From the NCBI GenBank assembly GCA_964558415.1, contig CAZLDI010000003.1, positions 62,001 through 126,000 of the forward strand: a stretch of 64,000 nt of DNA, given 5' to 3'. The notes below the pieces were generated by a model. The model did not search any database. It had not been told where the DNA came from and saw only the letters and a program-made list of their open reading frames with translations. Below, piece after piece: positions 24,210-32,315 of the stretch. Position 1 is the stretch's first letter; every line of letters starts with the position of its first letter. The position numbers and the translations under genes are program-made. The stretch comes from CAZLDI01 sp964558415 (GTDB lineage Bacteria > Chloroflexota > Dehalococcoidia > SM23-28-2 > RBG-16-64-32).

Positions 24210-24964
24210 TGCCCATCATCGTCAAGTCACGGGAAGAGATCGGTATCATGCGGGATTCCGGCCGCATATTGGCGGAGGTCCTGCAGCGTGTCCTGGAGCG
24301 GGTCCGACCGGGGCTTATCGAAAAGGAGCTGGACGAGGTGGCTCGCAGGGAGTTCAAGAGGCGAGGTGTCGTTCCGACGTTCCTCCATTACGGCCAGCCA
24401 CCCTATCCGGCCACGATCTGTGTCTCAATTAACGATGAGATCGTGCATGGCATTCCGGGCGAGCGCGAGATCGCCGATGGAGACATCGTGAGCATCGACA
24501 TCGGCTGCACGCACAAAGGATTCGTGGCGGACTGCGCTGTAACTGTTGGGGCCGGCAACGTCGCGCCGGAGGCGCAGCGGCTGATTGACGTGACGCGGGA
24601 GGCGCTCACGCGGGGAATCGCTGCCGCGCGCGGCGGCGACAAAATCGGCGACATCGGATCGGCGATCCAGAAGTACGTGGAGGGCGAAGGCTTTTCCGTC
24701 GTACGCGAGTACGTCGGCCACGGCGTCGGACGGCAGATGCATGAGGACCCGCAGATTCCGAACTACGGTACGCCGCGCACCGGTCCCGTGTTGCGTCCCG
24801 GGATGGTGATTGCGATTGAGCCGATGGTGAACGTGGGTGATTGGAGAACCCGGCGTGACGCGGACAACTGGACAGTGAGAACGCTGGATGGCAGTCTTTC
24901 CGCGCACTTTGAGCACACGCTGGCCATCACGGACGGCGAAGCAGAGGTGCTCACTTTGCCGTAG
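24209..24964 (+). CDS. map: Methionine aminopeptidase, type I
   Basis: 251 residues. Removes the initiator methionine from nascent proteins. The five metal ligands are visible as D97, D108, H171, E204 and E235, with the substrate-side H80 (EIVHGIPG) and H178. It lacks the N-terminal zinc finger of MetAP1a long forms. The ATG at 24209 overlaps adk; frames starting further upstream belong to adk. Confidence 0.97.
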   Translation: MPIIVKSREEIGIMRDSGRILAEVLQRVLERVRPGLIEKELDEVARREFKRRGVVPTFLHYGQPPYPATICVSINDEIVHGIPGEREIADGDIVSIDIGCTHKGFVADCAVTVGAGNVAPEAQRLIDVTREALTRGIAAARGGDKIGDIGSAIQKYVEGEGFSVVREYVGHGVGRQMHEDPQIPNYGTPRTGPVLRPGMVIAIEPMVNVGDWRTRRDADNWTVRTLDGSLSAHFEHTLAITDGEAEVLTLP

Positions 24965-25033
24965 GCGGCTCCGTTGTATTAGAATATGACTTTCGGGCGT
25001 AGTTTGATCGGGAGGTGATCCGCCGGCGCGGGA

Positions 25034-25252
25034 ATGGCAAAGAAGGAATCGATTGAAGTCGAAGGCACTGTTAAGGAAAATTTGCCCAACGCCATGTTTC
25101 GTGTAGAATTGGCTAACGGGCACCGAGTGCTAGCCCATGCATCCGGGAAGATCCGGATGCATTTCATTCGTATCCTTCCCGGGGACAAGGTCCTGGTGGA
25201 ATTGTCCCCCTATGACCTGACCCGTGGGAGGATCACGTACCGCTTCAGGTAG
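25034..25252 (+). CDS. infA: Translation initiation factor IF-1
   Basis: 72 residues, exact family length: MAKKESIEVEGTVKENLPNA, FRVELANGHRVLAHASGKIR and DLTRGRITYRFR. IF-1 occupies the 30S A site during initiation (OB fold). A GGGAGGTGATCC Shine-Dalgarno lies about 20 bp before the ATG. The 69-bp gap after map contains a -10-like TAGAAT (24980-24985), so a secondary promoter is possible but weakly supported. Confidence 0.98.
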   Translation: MAKKESIEVEGTVKENLPNAMFRVELANGHRVLAHASGKIRMHFIRILPGDKVLVELSPYDLTRGRITYRFR

Positions 25253-25256
25253 GACT

Positions 25257-25370
25257 ATGAAGGTTCAAGCATCCGTAAGAAAGCGCTGCGAAAAGTGCAA
25301 AATAGTCAAGCGTGAGGGCGTCGTCCGCATAATCTGCAGCAATCCACGCCACAAGCAGAGGCAGGGATAA
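25257..25370 (+). CDS. rpmJ: 50S ribosomal protein L36, zinc form
   Basis: A 37-residue gene easily missed because of its size: MKVQASVRKRCEKCKIVKRE then VRIICSNPRHKQRQG. Zinc ligands are C11, C14, C27 and H32 (the C+ type). It lies 4 bp after infA and 4 bp before rpsM, its conserved position in bacteria. Confidence 0.98.
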   Translation: MKVQASVRKRCEKCKIVKREGVVRIICSNPRHKQRQG

Positions 25371-25374
25371 GAGC

Positions 25375-25758
25375 ATGGCGCGAATCGCCGGTGTCGACAT
25401 CCCGCGGGATAAGCGCATCGAGGTCTCGCTCAGCTACATATTCGGCATCGGGCGGCCCGCGGCGATCAAGATCTGCTCCGGCGTGAACGTCGCTATCGAC
25501 ACGAAAGTGCGCGATCTGACAGACGACGAGGTCAACCGGATACGCGAATTCATCGACAAGAACTACACGGTCGAAGGGGAGCTGCGCAAACAAGTACGAC
25601 AGGACATCCAGCGTCTGATTGAGATCAGCAGTTACCGGGGCGTCCGCCACCGGCGCGGCCTGCCGGCGCGGGGGCAGCGCACGAAGACGAACGCCCGCAC
25701 AAAGCGTGGAGCACGGCGCACCGTCGCGGGCAAGCGGCGAGCCGTCACCAAGAAGTAG
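25375..25758 (+). CDS. rpsM: 30S ribosomal protein S13
   Basis: 127 residues: MARIAGVDIPRDKRIEVSLSYIFGIG at the start, and the basic C-terminal RHRRGLPARGQRTKTNARTKRGARRTVAGKRR that contacts tRNA in the A and P sites. S13 forms the head bridges to the 50S subunit. It opens the alpha-operon part of the cluster. Confidence 0.98.
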   Translation: MARIAGVDIPRDKRIEVSLSYIFGIGRPAAIKICSGVNVAIDTKVRDLTDDEVNRIREFIDKNYTVEGELRKQVRQDIQRLIEISSYRGVRHRRGLPARGQRTKTNARTKRGARRTVAGKRRAVTKK

Positions 25759-25767
25759 GGCTACACC

Positions 25768-26157
25768 ATGGCAGAACGCAAGACCCGCACCAGAAAGCGG
25801 GAGAAGAAGAACGTGCCCATGGGCCGGGCGTACATCGCTTCCACTTTCAATAACACAACGATCACGCTCACCGACCCCAACGGCGCGGTACTCTCCTGGG
25901 CATCGGCCGGGACCGCAGGGTTCAAGGGCTCCCGCAAGAGCACGCCTTACGCCGCCGGCCTTGCCGCTGAGACCGCAGCCCGCCGGGCGATGGAGCATGG
26001 TCTGCGACAGGTTGAAGTCCGCGTCAAGGGTCCGGGCAGCGGACGGGAAGCAGCGATCCGCTCGCTCCAGGCCGCCGGCCTTCAGGTAACGAACATTCGC
26101 GACGTTACGCCCATGCCGCACAACGGATGCCGCCCGCCAAAGCGGCGTCGCGTATAG
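25768..26157 (+). CDS. rpsK: 30S ribosomal protein S11
   Basis: 129 residues with TFNNTTITLTDPNGAVLSWASAGTAGFKGSRKSTPYAA and RDVTPMPHNGCRPPKRRRV at the C-terminus. S11 lies on the 30S platform near the E-site mRNA. It starts 9 bp after rpsM and is followed by rpsD after 8 bp. Confidence 0.98.
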   Translation: MAERKTRTRKREKKNVPMGRAYIASTFNNTTITLTDPNGAVLSWASAGTAGFKGSRKSTPYAAGLAAETAARRAMEHGLRQVEVRVKGPGSGREAAIRSLQAAGLQVTNIRDVTPMPHNGCRPPKRRRV

Positions 26158-26165
26158 GAGAACAG

Positions 26166-26792
26166 ATGGCTCGATACACCGGACCCGTGTGCAGGCTCTG
26201 TCGCCGCCTCGGGGACAAGCTTTATCTCAAGGGTGAGAAGTGCTTCACGCCGAAGTGTCCCTTCGAGAAGCGCTCGTATCCCCCTGGACAGAGGTCCACG
26301 CGCAGACGCAAGGTCTCGGACCGCGGCCTCCAGCTGCGGGAGAAGCAGCGCGGCCGCGTCGTTTACGGGATCCTTGAGCGCCAGTTCCGTAAGTACTACG
26401 AAGAGGCGGTGCGCAAACATGGAGTTACCGGAGAGAACCTCCTCCAGACTCTGGAGTTGAGGCTGGACAACGTGGTGTACCGCCTGGGCTGGGGAGACTC
26501 CCGCTCACAGGCCAGGCAGGTCGTGATGCACGGCCACATCGCCGTCAATGGCCGAAAGGCTGCCATCCCTTCGCAGGTCCTCAAGCCAAACGATGTTGTG
26601 GGCCTCACCGGGCGCGGCCAGAAGACCGAATACTTCAAAATCGTCGGCGAACAGGTCGCCAGCAAGAGCGTCCCTACCTGGTTGAGTATGGACATTCCGG
26701 CGATGACCGGCAGGGTTCTGACACCGCCGGACGTCGCAGAGATAGGCGCTAAGTTCAACCCTGCCACCATCGTCGAGTACTACTCGCGGTAA
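26166..26792 (+). CDS. rpsD: 30S ribosomal protein S4, zinc-binding form
   Basis: 208 residues from the ATG at 26166. The N-terminus has C9, C12 (VCRLCRR), C26 and C31, a zinc-binding variant. An S4 RNA-binding domain follows (LELRLDNVVYRLGWGDSRSQARQVVMHGHIAVNGRK). S4 initiates 30S assembly and in E. coli represses the alpha operon. It precedes rpoA by 9 bp as in most bacteria. Confidence 0.97.
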   Translation: MARYTGPVCRLCRRLGDKLYLKGEKCFTPKCPFEKRSYPPGQRSTRRRKVSDRGLQLREKQRGRVVYGILERQFRKYYEEAVRKHGVTGENLLQTLELRLDNVVYRLGWGDSRSQARQVVMHGHIAVNGRKAAIPSQVLKPNDVVGLTGRGQKTEYFKIVGEQVASKSVPTWLSMDIPAMTGRVLTPPDVAEIGAKFNPATIVEYYSR

Positions 26793-26801
26793 AGGAAGGA
26801 T

Positions 26802-28073
26802 ATGCTAGAACCCCAGTTGTACAGAGGCCTGACCCCAGCGGCTCCTTTGCCCCCGCCTATTCAGGACGAGCCGCAGATTGAAGTTGAGGAATCGCGGGAG
26901 GACTACGCCCGCCTCGTCGCGGCGCCGCTCCCTCCCGGGTTCGGCACAACGTTGGGCAACGCCCTGCGTCGTGTGCTGCTCGGCTCCCTTCGGGGAGCCG
27001 CAGTGACGTCCGTCAGAATAGACGGGGTCCAGCACGAGTTCTCCACGATCCCCAATCTCAAGGAGGACACGATCGAGTTCCTCCTGAACGTGAAGGAGAT
27101 CCGCCTGCGCGCTCTCTCCGATCGCCCGGGCACGATGGCCCTCGACATCGGCGGCCGCGAGGGGCCGATCACCGCCGGGGACATCCAGGCGCCTGAGCAC
27201 TATGAGGTAGTGAACCCGGAGCTCTACCTGGGGACCGTTGACTCCAAAGATGCGCGCCTGTACGTGGAGTTGAACGTGGACATCGGGCGGGGCTACGTGC
27301 CGGCGGGGCAGGTGGACGGAACGACGATCGGCGTGATTCCTGTCGACGCAATCTTTTCGCCCGTGATCCGGGTCAACTACAAGGTGGATCACACCCGCGT
27401 GGGCCAGGCGACCAACTACGACAAGCTCACTCTTGAGGTCTGGACCGACGGCTCCATCACCGGCGTCGAGGCTGTCAGTAAGAGCGCTGAAGTCGTCATC
27501 GAGCAGTTCAAGCTCTTCGCCCACATGGGCCGGCCCGCCCTGCCCGTCGTCGAGCGCGGCCTGGGCGCCGGAATCCAACTGGCGCCGGACAAGTACAACA
27601 TGGCGATTGAGGACTTGAGCCTCTCCATGCGCGCCTACAACTGCCTCCGGCGCAGCGGCCTGATGACCATCGGGCAGGTGCTGGAGAAAAGCGAAGAAGA
27701 GCTGCTGGCCCTGCGCAACTTCGGCCGCAAGTCATACGACGAACTGCGAGACAAACTGGACGAACTGGGTCTGCTACCGGCTGACCACGGGATGGAAGAG
27801 ATGGTGGACGCGCTTCCCCTGGGTGACGAAGAGACACCGCTGCCGCTCCAGAGGGCGCAGGCCCGGGCTGAGGCTGCTGAGCTGGCTGATGCAGAGCCTG
27901 TCGCCGCCCGCGTCGAGACGCCGTCGGCCCCTGTGCGCGCGAAAGCTCGTGGCAAGTCGAAAGGGAAGGCGGCCCAGGCCGTCGCGGAAGCGGATGATGG
28001 AGAGGACATCGAAGACTGGAAGCGGGCCCTGCTCAAGCTCACCGACGAAAGTCCGGAGCAAGAGGCGTCGTAG
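26802..28073 (+). CDS. rpoA: RNA polymerase alpha subunit with an extended C-terminus
   Basis: 423 residues against the usual 310-330. The N-terminal assembly domain (FGTTLGNALRRVLLGSLRGAAVTSVRIDGV, KEDTIEFLLN) and the C-terminal DNA/activator-binding domain (IEDLSLSMRAYNCLRRSG, LRNFGRKSYDELRDKL) are both complete, ending near residue 328. Some 95 further residues follow, an Ala/Lys-rich linker and a final acidic-aromatic motif GEDIEDWKRALLKLTDE that could be a docking helix. It overlaps rplQ by one base. Confidence 0.95.
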   Translation: MLEPQLYRGLTPAAPLPPPIQDEPQIEVEESREDYARLVAAPLPPGFGTTLGNALRRVLLGSLRGAAVTSVRIDGVQHEFSTIPNLKEDTIEFLLNVKEIRLRALSDRPGTMALDIGGREGPITAGDIQAPEHYEVVNPELYLGTVDSKDARLYVELNVDIGRGYVPAGQVDGTTIGVIPVDAIFSPVIRVNYKVDHTRVGQATNYDKLTLEVWTDGSITGVEAVSKSAEVVIEQFKLFAHMGRPALPVVERGLGAGIQLAPDKYNMAIEDLSLSMRAYNCLRRSGLMTIGQVLEKSEEELLALRNFGRKSYDELRDKLDELGLLPADHGMEEMVDALPLGDEETPLPLQRAQARAEAAELADAEPVAARVETPSAPVRAKARGKSKGKAAQAVAEADDGEDIEDWKRALLKLTDESPEQEAS

Positions 28074-28435
28074 TGGCCCACCGCATCGATGGCCGTAAGC
28101 TGGGGCGGGCGACCGATCACCGCCTCGCCTTGTTTCGCAACCTGGTCACCGATCTCTTGCGGCACGAGAAGATCATCACCACCGAGGCTAAGGCCAAGGA
28201 GGTTCGTGGGTTGGCGGAGCGCGTCATCACGATGGGCAAGCGAGGCGACCTGCACTCGCGGCGTCAGGCGCTCGCCTATGTCTACGACAAGCATGTCGTT
28301 GAGAAAGTCTTCGATGAGCTGGGGCCGCGCTACGCGAGCCGCCCCGGGGGTTACAGCCGCATCGTAAAGCTGGGCCCCCGCCTGGGTGACGGCGCGCGTA
28401 TGGCGCAGCTGGAGCTATTAGAGGAGGGGGGCTAG
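28073..28435 (+). CDS. rplQ: 50S ribosomal protein L17
   Basis: 120 residues from a GTG overlapping the rpoA TAG. HRIDGRKLGRATDHRLALFRNLVTDLLRHEKI and RSRPGGYSRIVKLGPRLGDGA-type text (YASRPGGYSRIVKLGPRLGD) are standard. L17 lies near the tunnel exit. Its TAG (28433-28435) is in the same frame as the following truA coding sequence, see truA. Confidence 0.97.
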   Translation: MAHRIDGRKLGRATDHRLALFRNLVTDLLRHEKIITTEAKAKEVRGLAERVITMGKRGDLHSRRQALAYVYDKHVVEKVFDELGPRYASRPGGYSRIVKLGPRLGDGARMAQLELLEEGG

Positions 28436-29218
28436 GTCTCGTCCGTCCGCCGGCTCGCGCTGCTCGTCGAGTATGACGGGACGGCTTACGGGGGCTCTCA
28501 GTCCCAGAAGAACGCACCAACGGTGCAGGGCTCGCTGGAGCGGGCTCTCAGCAGCTTAACAGGCGAATCTATACGGGTAGCGCTGGCCGGACGCACGGAC
28601 GCCGGCGTGCACGCGCTGGGGCAGGTGGCCTCGTTCCTGACCGGGAGCAGGCACTCGCCGGAAACGGTCGTGCGCGCTGTCAACGCTCTGCTCCCGCCGG
28701 ACATAGCCGTGCGCGCGGCGGCGGAGACGCCGCAGGCGTTCGATCCCAGGCGCCACGCTGTCGGCAGATGGTACCGGTATACGCTGTGCGTGGGTGGCGC
28801 CCGGCCCGCCCTGGCGAGGCAGTTCGAATGGCATCTTCCGCCGCTGGATACGGCGGCGATGAGGGATGCCGCCGCTGTCCTGCCAGGCCGGCACGACTTC
28901 GCGGCCTTCACGCAGCCGTCCGAAGCGCGCCGGCGGCGCACCGAACGAGAGGTGTCGAGGTCGGCGCTGAGCGGCAACGGCAGACGGCTGCGGTTCGATG
29001 TCGAAGCCAACGCCTTCCTGCGGCAGATGGTCAGGCGGATCGCGGCGGCGCTGGTCGAAGTTGGGCAGGGGAAGCAGTCGCCGGCGGGATTCGAAGCTCT
29101 GCTTCGCGAAGCGGAGCCGGGTAGCGCCGCGAGGGTCGCGCCGGCTCGTGGGTTGTGCCTCGTAAGGGTTCGCTATGAGAATGGGTTGTTTGATGATGAA
29201 ACGAATGAGGACATATAG
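28436..29218 (+). CDS. truA: tRNA pseudouridine(38-40) synthase TruA, start codon unclear
   Basis: Isomerises uridines 38-40 in tRNA anticodon arms. Conserved N-terminal LLVEYDGTAYGG, catalytic Asp in GRTDAGVHALGQVASF (about D55) and RLRFDVEANAFLRQMVRRI are all present in one frame that begins right after the rplQ TAG. No ATG, GTG or TTG exists between that stop and the conserved N-terminus; the first is at 28523, which would delete the YDGT motif. A strong Shine-Dalgarno (GAGGAGGGGG, 28421-28430) stands 5 bases before a GTC at 28436. Possible explanations: GTC or CTG (28460) initiation, stop readthrough from rplQ, or a base error. Confidence 0.85.
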   Translation, partial: VSSVRRLALLVEYDGTAYGGSQSQKNAPTVQGSLERALSSLTGESIRVALAGRTDAGVHALGQVASFLTGSRHSPETVVRAVNALLPPDIAVRAAAETPQAFDPRRHAVGRWYRYTLCVGGARPALARQFEWHLPPLDTAAMRDAAAVLPGRHDFAAFTQPSEARRRRTEREVSRSALSGNGRRLRFDVEANAFLRQMVRRIAAALVEVGQGKQSPAGFEALLREAEPGSAARVAPARGLCLVRVRYENGLFDDETNEDI

Positions 29219-29684
29219 CCTTAAGGCGGGCGAAATAGACAAGGCGTGGCACGTCATCGATGCCGCCGACCAGACGCTCGGGCGCCTGGCGTCGCGCGTT
29301 GCCATGCTGCTGGTGGGCAAGCACAAGCCCACATACTCGCGGCACCTGGACATGGGTGACTTCGTGGTGATCGTCAACGCGGACAAGGTGCGTGTGACCG
29401 GCAAGAAACTTCAAGACAAGATCTACTACCACCACACCGGATACATGGGCGGGCTCAAGGAGACGACTCTGGGCGACATGCTGTCGCGCAACCCGCGCAG
29501 AGTGCTGGAACTGGCCGTGCGCGGCATGCTTCCCCGCAACAAGCTGTCACGCCACCTCCTGCGGCACCTCAAAGTCTACGCCGGCCCGGACCACCCTCAC
29601 GAGGCGCAGGTGAACGCCTCCGCCAAGCGCCAACGGGCCGCGGCGCCGGTGGTGATGGCCGCGGCAGAAACGGAGCACTCCTGA
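29205..29684 (+). CDS. rplM: 50S ribosomal protein L13
   Basis: 159 residues from the ATG at 29205 (MRTYSLKAGEIDKAWHVIDA); ATGs at 29175, 29193 and 29196 are also in frame and overlap truA. Blocks AADQTLGRLASRVAMLLVGKHKP and VRGMLPRNKLSRHLLRHLKVYAGPDHPHEAQ are standard. L13 is an early 50S assembly protein. A short Ala-rich C-terminal extension follows. The TGA overlaps the rpsI ATG. Confidence 0.96.
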   Translation: MRTYSLKAGEIDKAWHVIDAADQTLGRLASRVAMLLVGKHKPTYSRHLDMGDFVVIVNADKVRVTGKKLQDKIYYHHTGYMGGLKETTLGDMLSRNPRRVLELAVRGMLPRNKLSRHLLRHLKVYAGPDHPHEAQVNASAKRQRAAAPVVMAAAETEHS

Positions 29685-30103
29685 TGACGGAAGAACCGAC
29701 CGTAAACCTCCCGACGGGACAGTACTACTACGGTACGGGCCGTCGCAAAACGGCTGTCGCACGGGTGCGCCTCTACCCGGGCTCCGGCGAGATGTACGTC
29801 AACGGCCGGCCATACATGCAGTTGTTCGGGAGGCAGGTCCAGCAGAACAGGATCCGTCAGGCGTTCGAAGTAACTGAAGTGGCCGGCACCTTCGACGTTT
29901 ACGCGAAGATCGCGGGCGGCGGCGTCACCGGCTGGGCGGACGCGCTCTCCCACGGCATCGCGCGCGCCTTGCTCGCCTTCGACGAAGGCAAAAGGCCGGC
30001 GCTGCGCAAGGCCGGCTTCCTGACGCGAGACTCGCGGATCAAGGAGCGCAAGAAGCCGGGCCTGAAGCGCGCTCGCAAGGCTCCGCAATACACGAAGCGC
30101 TAG
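29684..30103 (+). CDS. rpsI: 30S ribosomal protein S9
   Basis: 139 residues. YYYGTGRRKTAVARVRLYPGSGEMYVNGRP at the start and the basic C-terminal tail KKPGLKRARKAPQYTKR, whose last residues touch P-site tRNA. It pairs with rplM as in almost all bacteria and ends the ribosomal supercluster. Confidence 0.98.
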   Translation: MTEEPTVNLPTGQYYYGTGRRKTAVARVRLYPGSGEMYVNGRPYMQLFGRQVQQNRIRQAFEVTEVAGTFDVYAKIAGGGVTGWADALSHGIARALLAFDEGKRPALRKAGFLTRDSRIKERKKPGLKRARKAPQYTKR

Positions 30104-30139
30104 CGTTCGCAACGCCTCAGTGAGCATGCCGTCCGATAG

Positions 30140-30628
30140 GGAGACTTCGCCTCCGTCACGCCCGTTGTTGGCGATGCCAACGACGCTATCGCCGTCATTG
30201 CCGGCTACGACGTGCTTTGGGGGGAGCGCATCAGCACGCGCGAGCGTGTGTTCTACGCCGCCGGCCTCCTCTTCGGCTCTGGCCGGATGTGGCGCGAGGG
30301 CGCGGGCCTCGGCTTCGATGCCGCTCACCTCGGGTCGAAGATCCACGGCAACTCGTACGACAGTACGAAGTTGACCCGCCTGTACAAGCTTAACGACAGT
30401 GGTGGTAGGTTCCGTAAGTGGGGGATGACATCGGAATACCCGATCGCCGGTCGTTACGCGAAGAACTACTTAGCGGACAACATGATGGACGATACAGGAA
30501 CTGTCGGCTCGCGGCGGGAGGTAGCAGGTGTGGAGCGATGGTTTGAGGAGTACCTCCCTGGCCCGGACAACAGAGCGCCGTGGTCTGGAAGGCACAGGTG
30601 GGATTTCCCTTCACTGTTCGGGCAATGA
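30140..30628 (+). pseudogene. Orphan C-terminal piece of a polymorphic (RHS-type) toxin: pretoxin linker plus toxin domain
   Basis: An open frame starts at 30140, right after an in-frame TAG; the first start codon is a GTG at 30212. The beginning (FASVTPVVGDANDAIAVIAG) is the pretoxin linker found between RHS cores and toxin tips, so the N-terminal RHS part is missing. The tip has the order YKLNDSGGRFRKWGMT, then GRYAKNY, then GSRREVAGVERWFEEYLPGPDN and APWSG. That resembles GIY-YIG-like nuclease tips (KWGMT as the YIG strand, then R, E and N), but this is an inference. It sits 36 bp behind rpsI, with a candidate immunity gene 18 bp downstream. Confidence 0.65.
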
Positions 30629-30646
30629 GCAATGAACTAACACCAG

Positions 30647-31087
30647 ATGACGAACGTCAGGCTGCCAAGGGATGACAGGCCACCCAAGTTGATTTACTTC
30701 AGCATGCGGGTCGGCGGGGAATCTTCGGATAACGCGGAGGTCATAGCGGCCGTTCGCCAGCTGCTGAACGCGCGGGACGAATTCTTGGCTCCACCAGAAT
30801 GGCACGACTTGAGGGTAGACCTGACATTCGATATACCTGGCCCCTTCTCCGGTCCCGACTACCACGGTATGAGAACGGGCAGTTTTTTTCGGAAGGATGG
30901 CGTGCTCGTTGTTCAGGCCGCGGTTCCGGCAGGACTGACTCCGGGCGGCATTCCCGGCTACCTGATGGCGACCCTCAGGGAAATGGTTGAGCTCGCGAAG
31001 GGGTACGTGCGGCGGCGGAGGCTGCCGCTGTCCACCGATGCTATTGAGAGGGCGGCCGCCGAATTAGGCGAGGGGATACTTTCTTGA
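30647..31087 (+). CDS. Candidate immunity protein of the orphan toxin cassette
   Basis: 146 residues, soluble, no signal peptide. I recognise no family; the centre reads FFRKDGVLVVQAAVPAGL and the C-terminal third is helical (LREMVELAKGYVRRRRLP). It lies 18 bp after the toxin-tip fragment in the same direction, where immunity genes of polymorphic toxins normally lie. Its composition is similar to the toxin fragment and unlike the ribosomal genes. The function is inferred from position only. Confidence 0.6.
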   Translation: MTNVRLPRDDRPPKLIYFSMRVGGESSDNAEVIAAVRQLLNARDEFLAPPEWHDLRVDLTFDIPGPFSGPDYHGMRTGSFFRKDGVLVVQAAVPAGLTPGGIPGYLMATLREMVELAKGYVRRRRLPLSTDAIERAAAELGEGILS

Positions 31088-31226
31088 GCGATGGGACCGG
31101 TTAAACGCTTGGGTTAGGGGTCGCCAATACCGTGCCGCTACCAGATCGACAGCCGTTGCGCGACAGCGGCGTTCCGTGCGTGGACTAACCGCCACAGCCG
31201 GGGTGCATTCCCGCCTCTCCCGCGCC

Positions 31227-32315
31227 TTACTCCTGGCTGGCCAGGAAGGTGCGCAGGTCGGCGATAACGTCCGTTGGCGTGGGGTCGACTCCGTAGAGGA
31301 TGCCGAGGTAGGCGCTGACGTAGTCGCCGAAGAGGATCAGGGACATCAGCTGAGCGAGTGCACTGTTGCCGCGCGCGTCCACGCTGACGTGCGCGACGCC
31401 GGCCTTGTCCAGCAGGCGCTTCGTGAAGTCGTAGCGCATCAAGACGCGGGGATGCACCAGGTCATTCGAGCCGAGAAAGACCACCGTCGTGTCGCGCGCG
31501 ATCTGCTTCGGCAGCTCGTAGCCGACGATCGCGTTGTGGTGCAGCTCCGGCAGCTCCTCGTAGAAGCACCAGGCCTTGGACGACTCGTTGATCTGCGACT
31601 TCCAGCGGTGCGCGACCTCCGTCAGGGGGCCGGCGCCGTAGATCACCGGCAGTCGCTCGTGTAGCGCCTGCGCCATCTGCTTGGCGGGGTTGGAGGAAGA
31701 CGGCACGTCGTCGCCGATATCGGCGTTCATTGCCTCCATCACCGTTATCGCCTCGTCCACGTCTTGAGAGACGCCTTGCATCAAGCCGAGCTTCGAGGCG
31801 ACCGCCAGGAGCGGCATCAGCCCCCAGCCGAGAGACGCGCGAGGCTCGCCGTCGAACTGGTAGGTGAACGCCGGGACGCCGTTGGCGCGCGCGGTGGTCA
31901 GCAGCTTGCCGCCGGAGGTGATCGCGAGCTTCCTGGCGGGTCCGGCCAGCGCCTGATCGAAGGCGGAGAGCGCCTCTTCCGTGTTGCCGCTGAAGCTGGA
32001 GGCGATAACCAGCGTGTGCTCGTCCACAAACGGCGGCAGGTCGTACTGGCGCACGTTGAATACGGGAACGGGGGACTCGCGTTGCAGGAGCACGCGGAAG
32101 AGGTCGCCGGCGATGGCGGAGCCACCCATGCCGAGGATCACGATGCGCTCGATTCGAGAGGGATCGTGAGCCAGGTCCAGAGCGCCCGGCGCCGACGCGG
32201 CCACCCAGGCGTCGCGGCACTGCTGCGGCAGCCCTCGCACCGCTGCCAGCATGCCGGACGGGTCAATGCGCCGTCTGGCTGCGGGGTCGTCCAGGAAGTT
32301 CACCGTTGTCGTCAC
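31227..32315 (-). CDS. Bifunctional phosphoglucose/phosphomannose isomerase-type SIS protein
   Basis: 362 residues from a GTG at 32315 that overlaps the upstream phosphohexomutase stop by 4 bases (GTGA); longer frames to 32429 run inside that gene. Two SIS domains: the first has IVILGMGGSAIAGDL and ASSFSGNTEEALSAF, the second has PVIYGAGPLTEVAHRWKSQINESSK and ELHHNAIVGYE, matching the archaeal-type bifunctional PGI/PMI family that interconverts fructose-6-P with glucose-6-P or mannose-6-P. It forms an operon with a mutase and a nucleotidyltransferase. Confidence 0.93.
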   Translation of the reverse strand: MTTTVNFLDDPAARRRIDPSGMLAAVRGLPQQCRDAWVAASAPGALDLAHDPSRIERIVILGMGGSAIAGDLFRVLLQRESPVPVFNVRQYDLPPFVDEHTLVIASSFSGNTEEALSAFDQALAGPARKLAITSGGKLLTTARANGVPAFTYQFDGEPRASLGWGLMPLLAVASKLGLMQGVSQDVDEAITVMEAMNADIGDDVPSSSNPAKQMAQALHERLPVIYGAGPLTEVAHRWKSQINESSKAWCFYEELPELHHNAIVGYELPKQIARDTTVVFLGSNDLVHPRVLMRYDFTKRLLDKAGVAHVSVDARGNSALAQLMSLILFGDYVSAYLGILYGVDPTPTDVIADLRTFLASQE

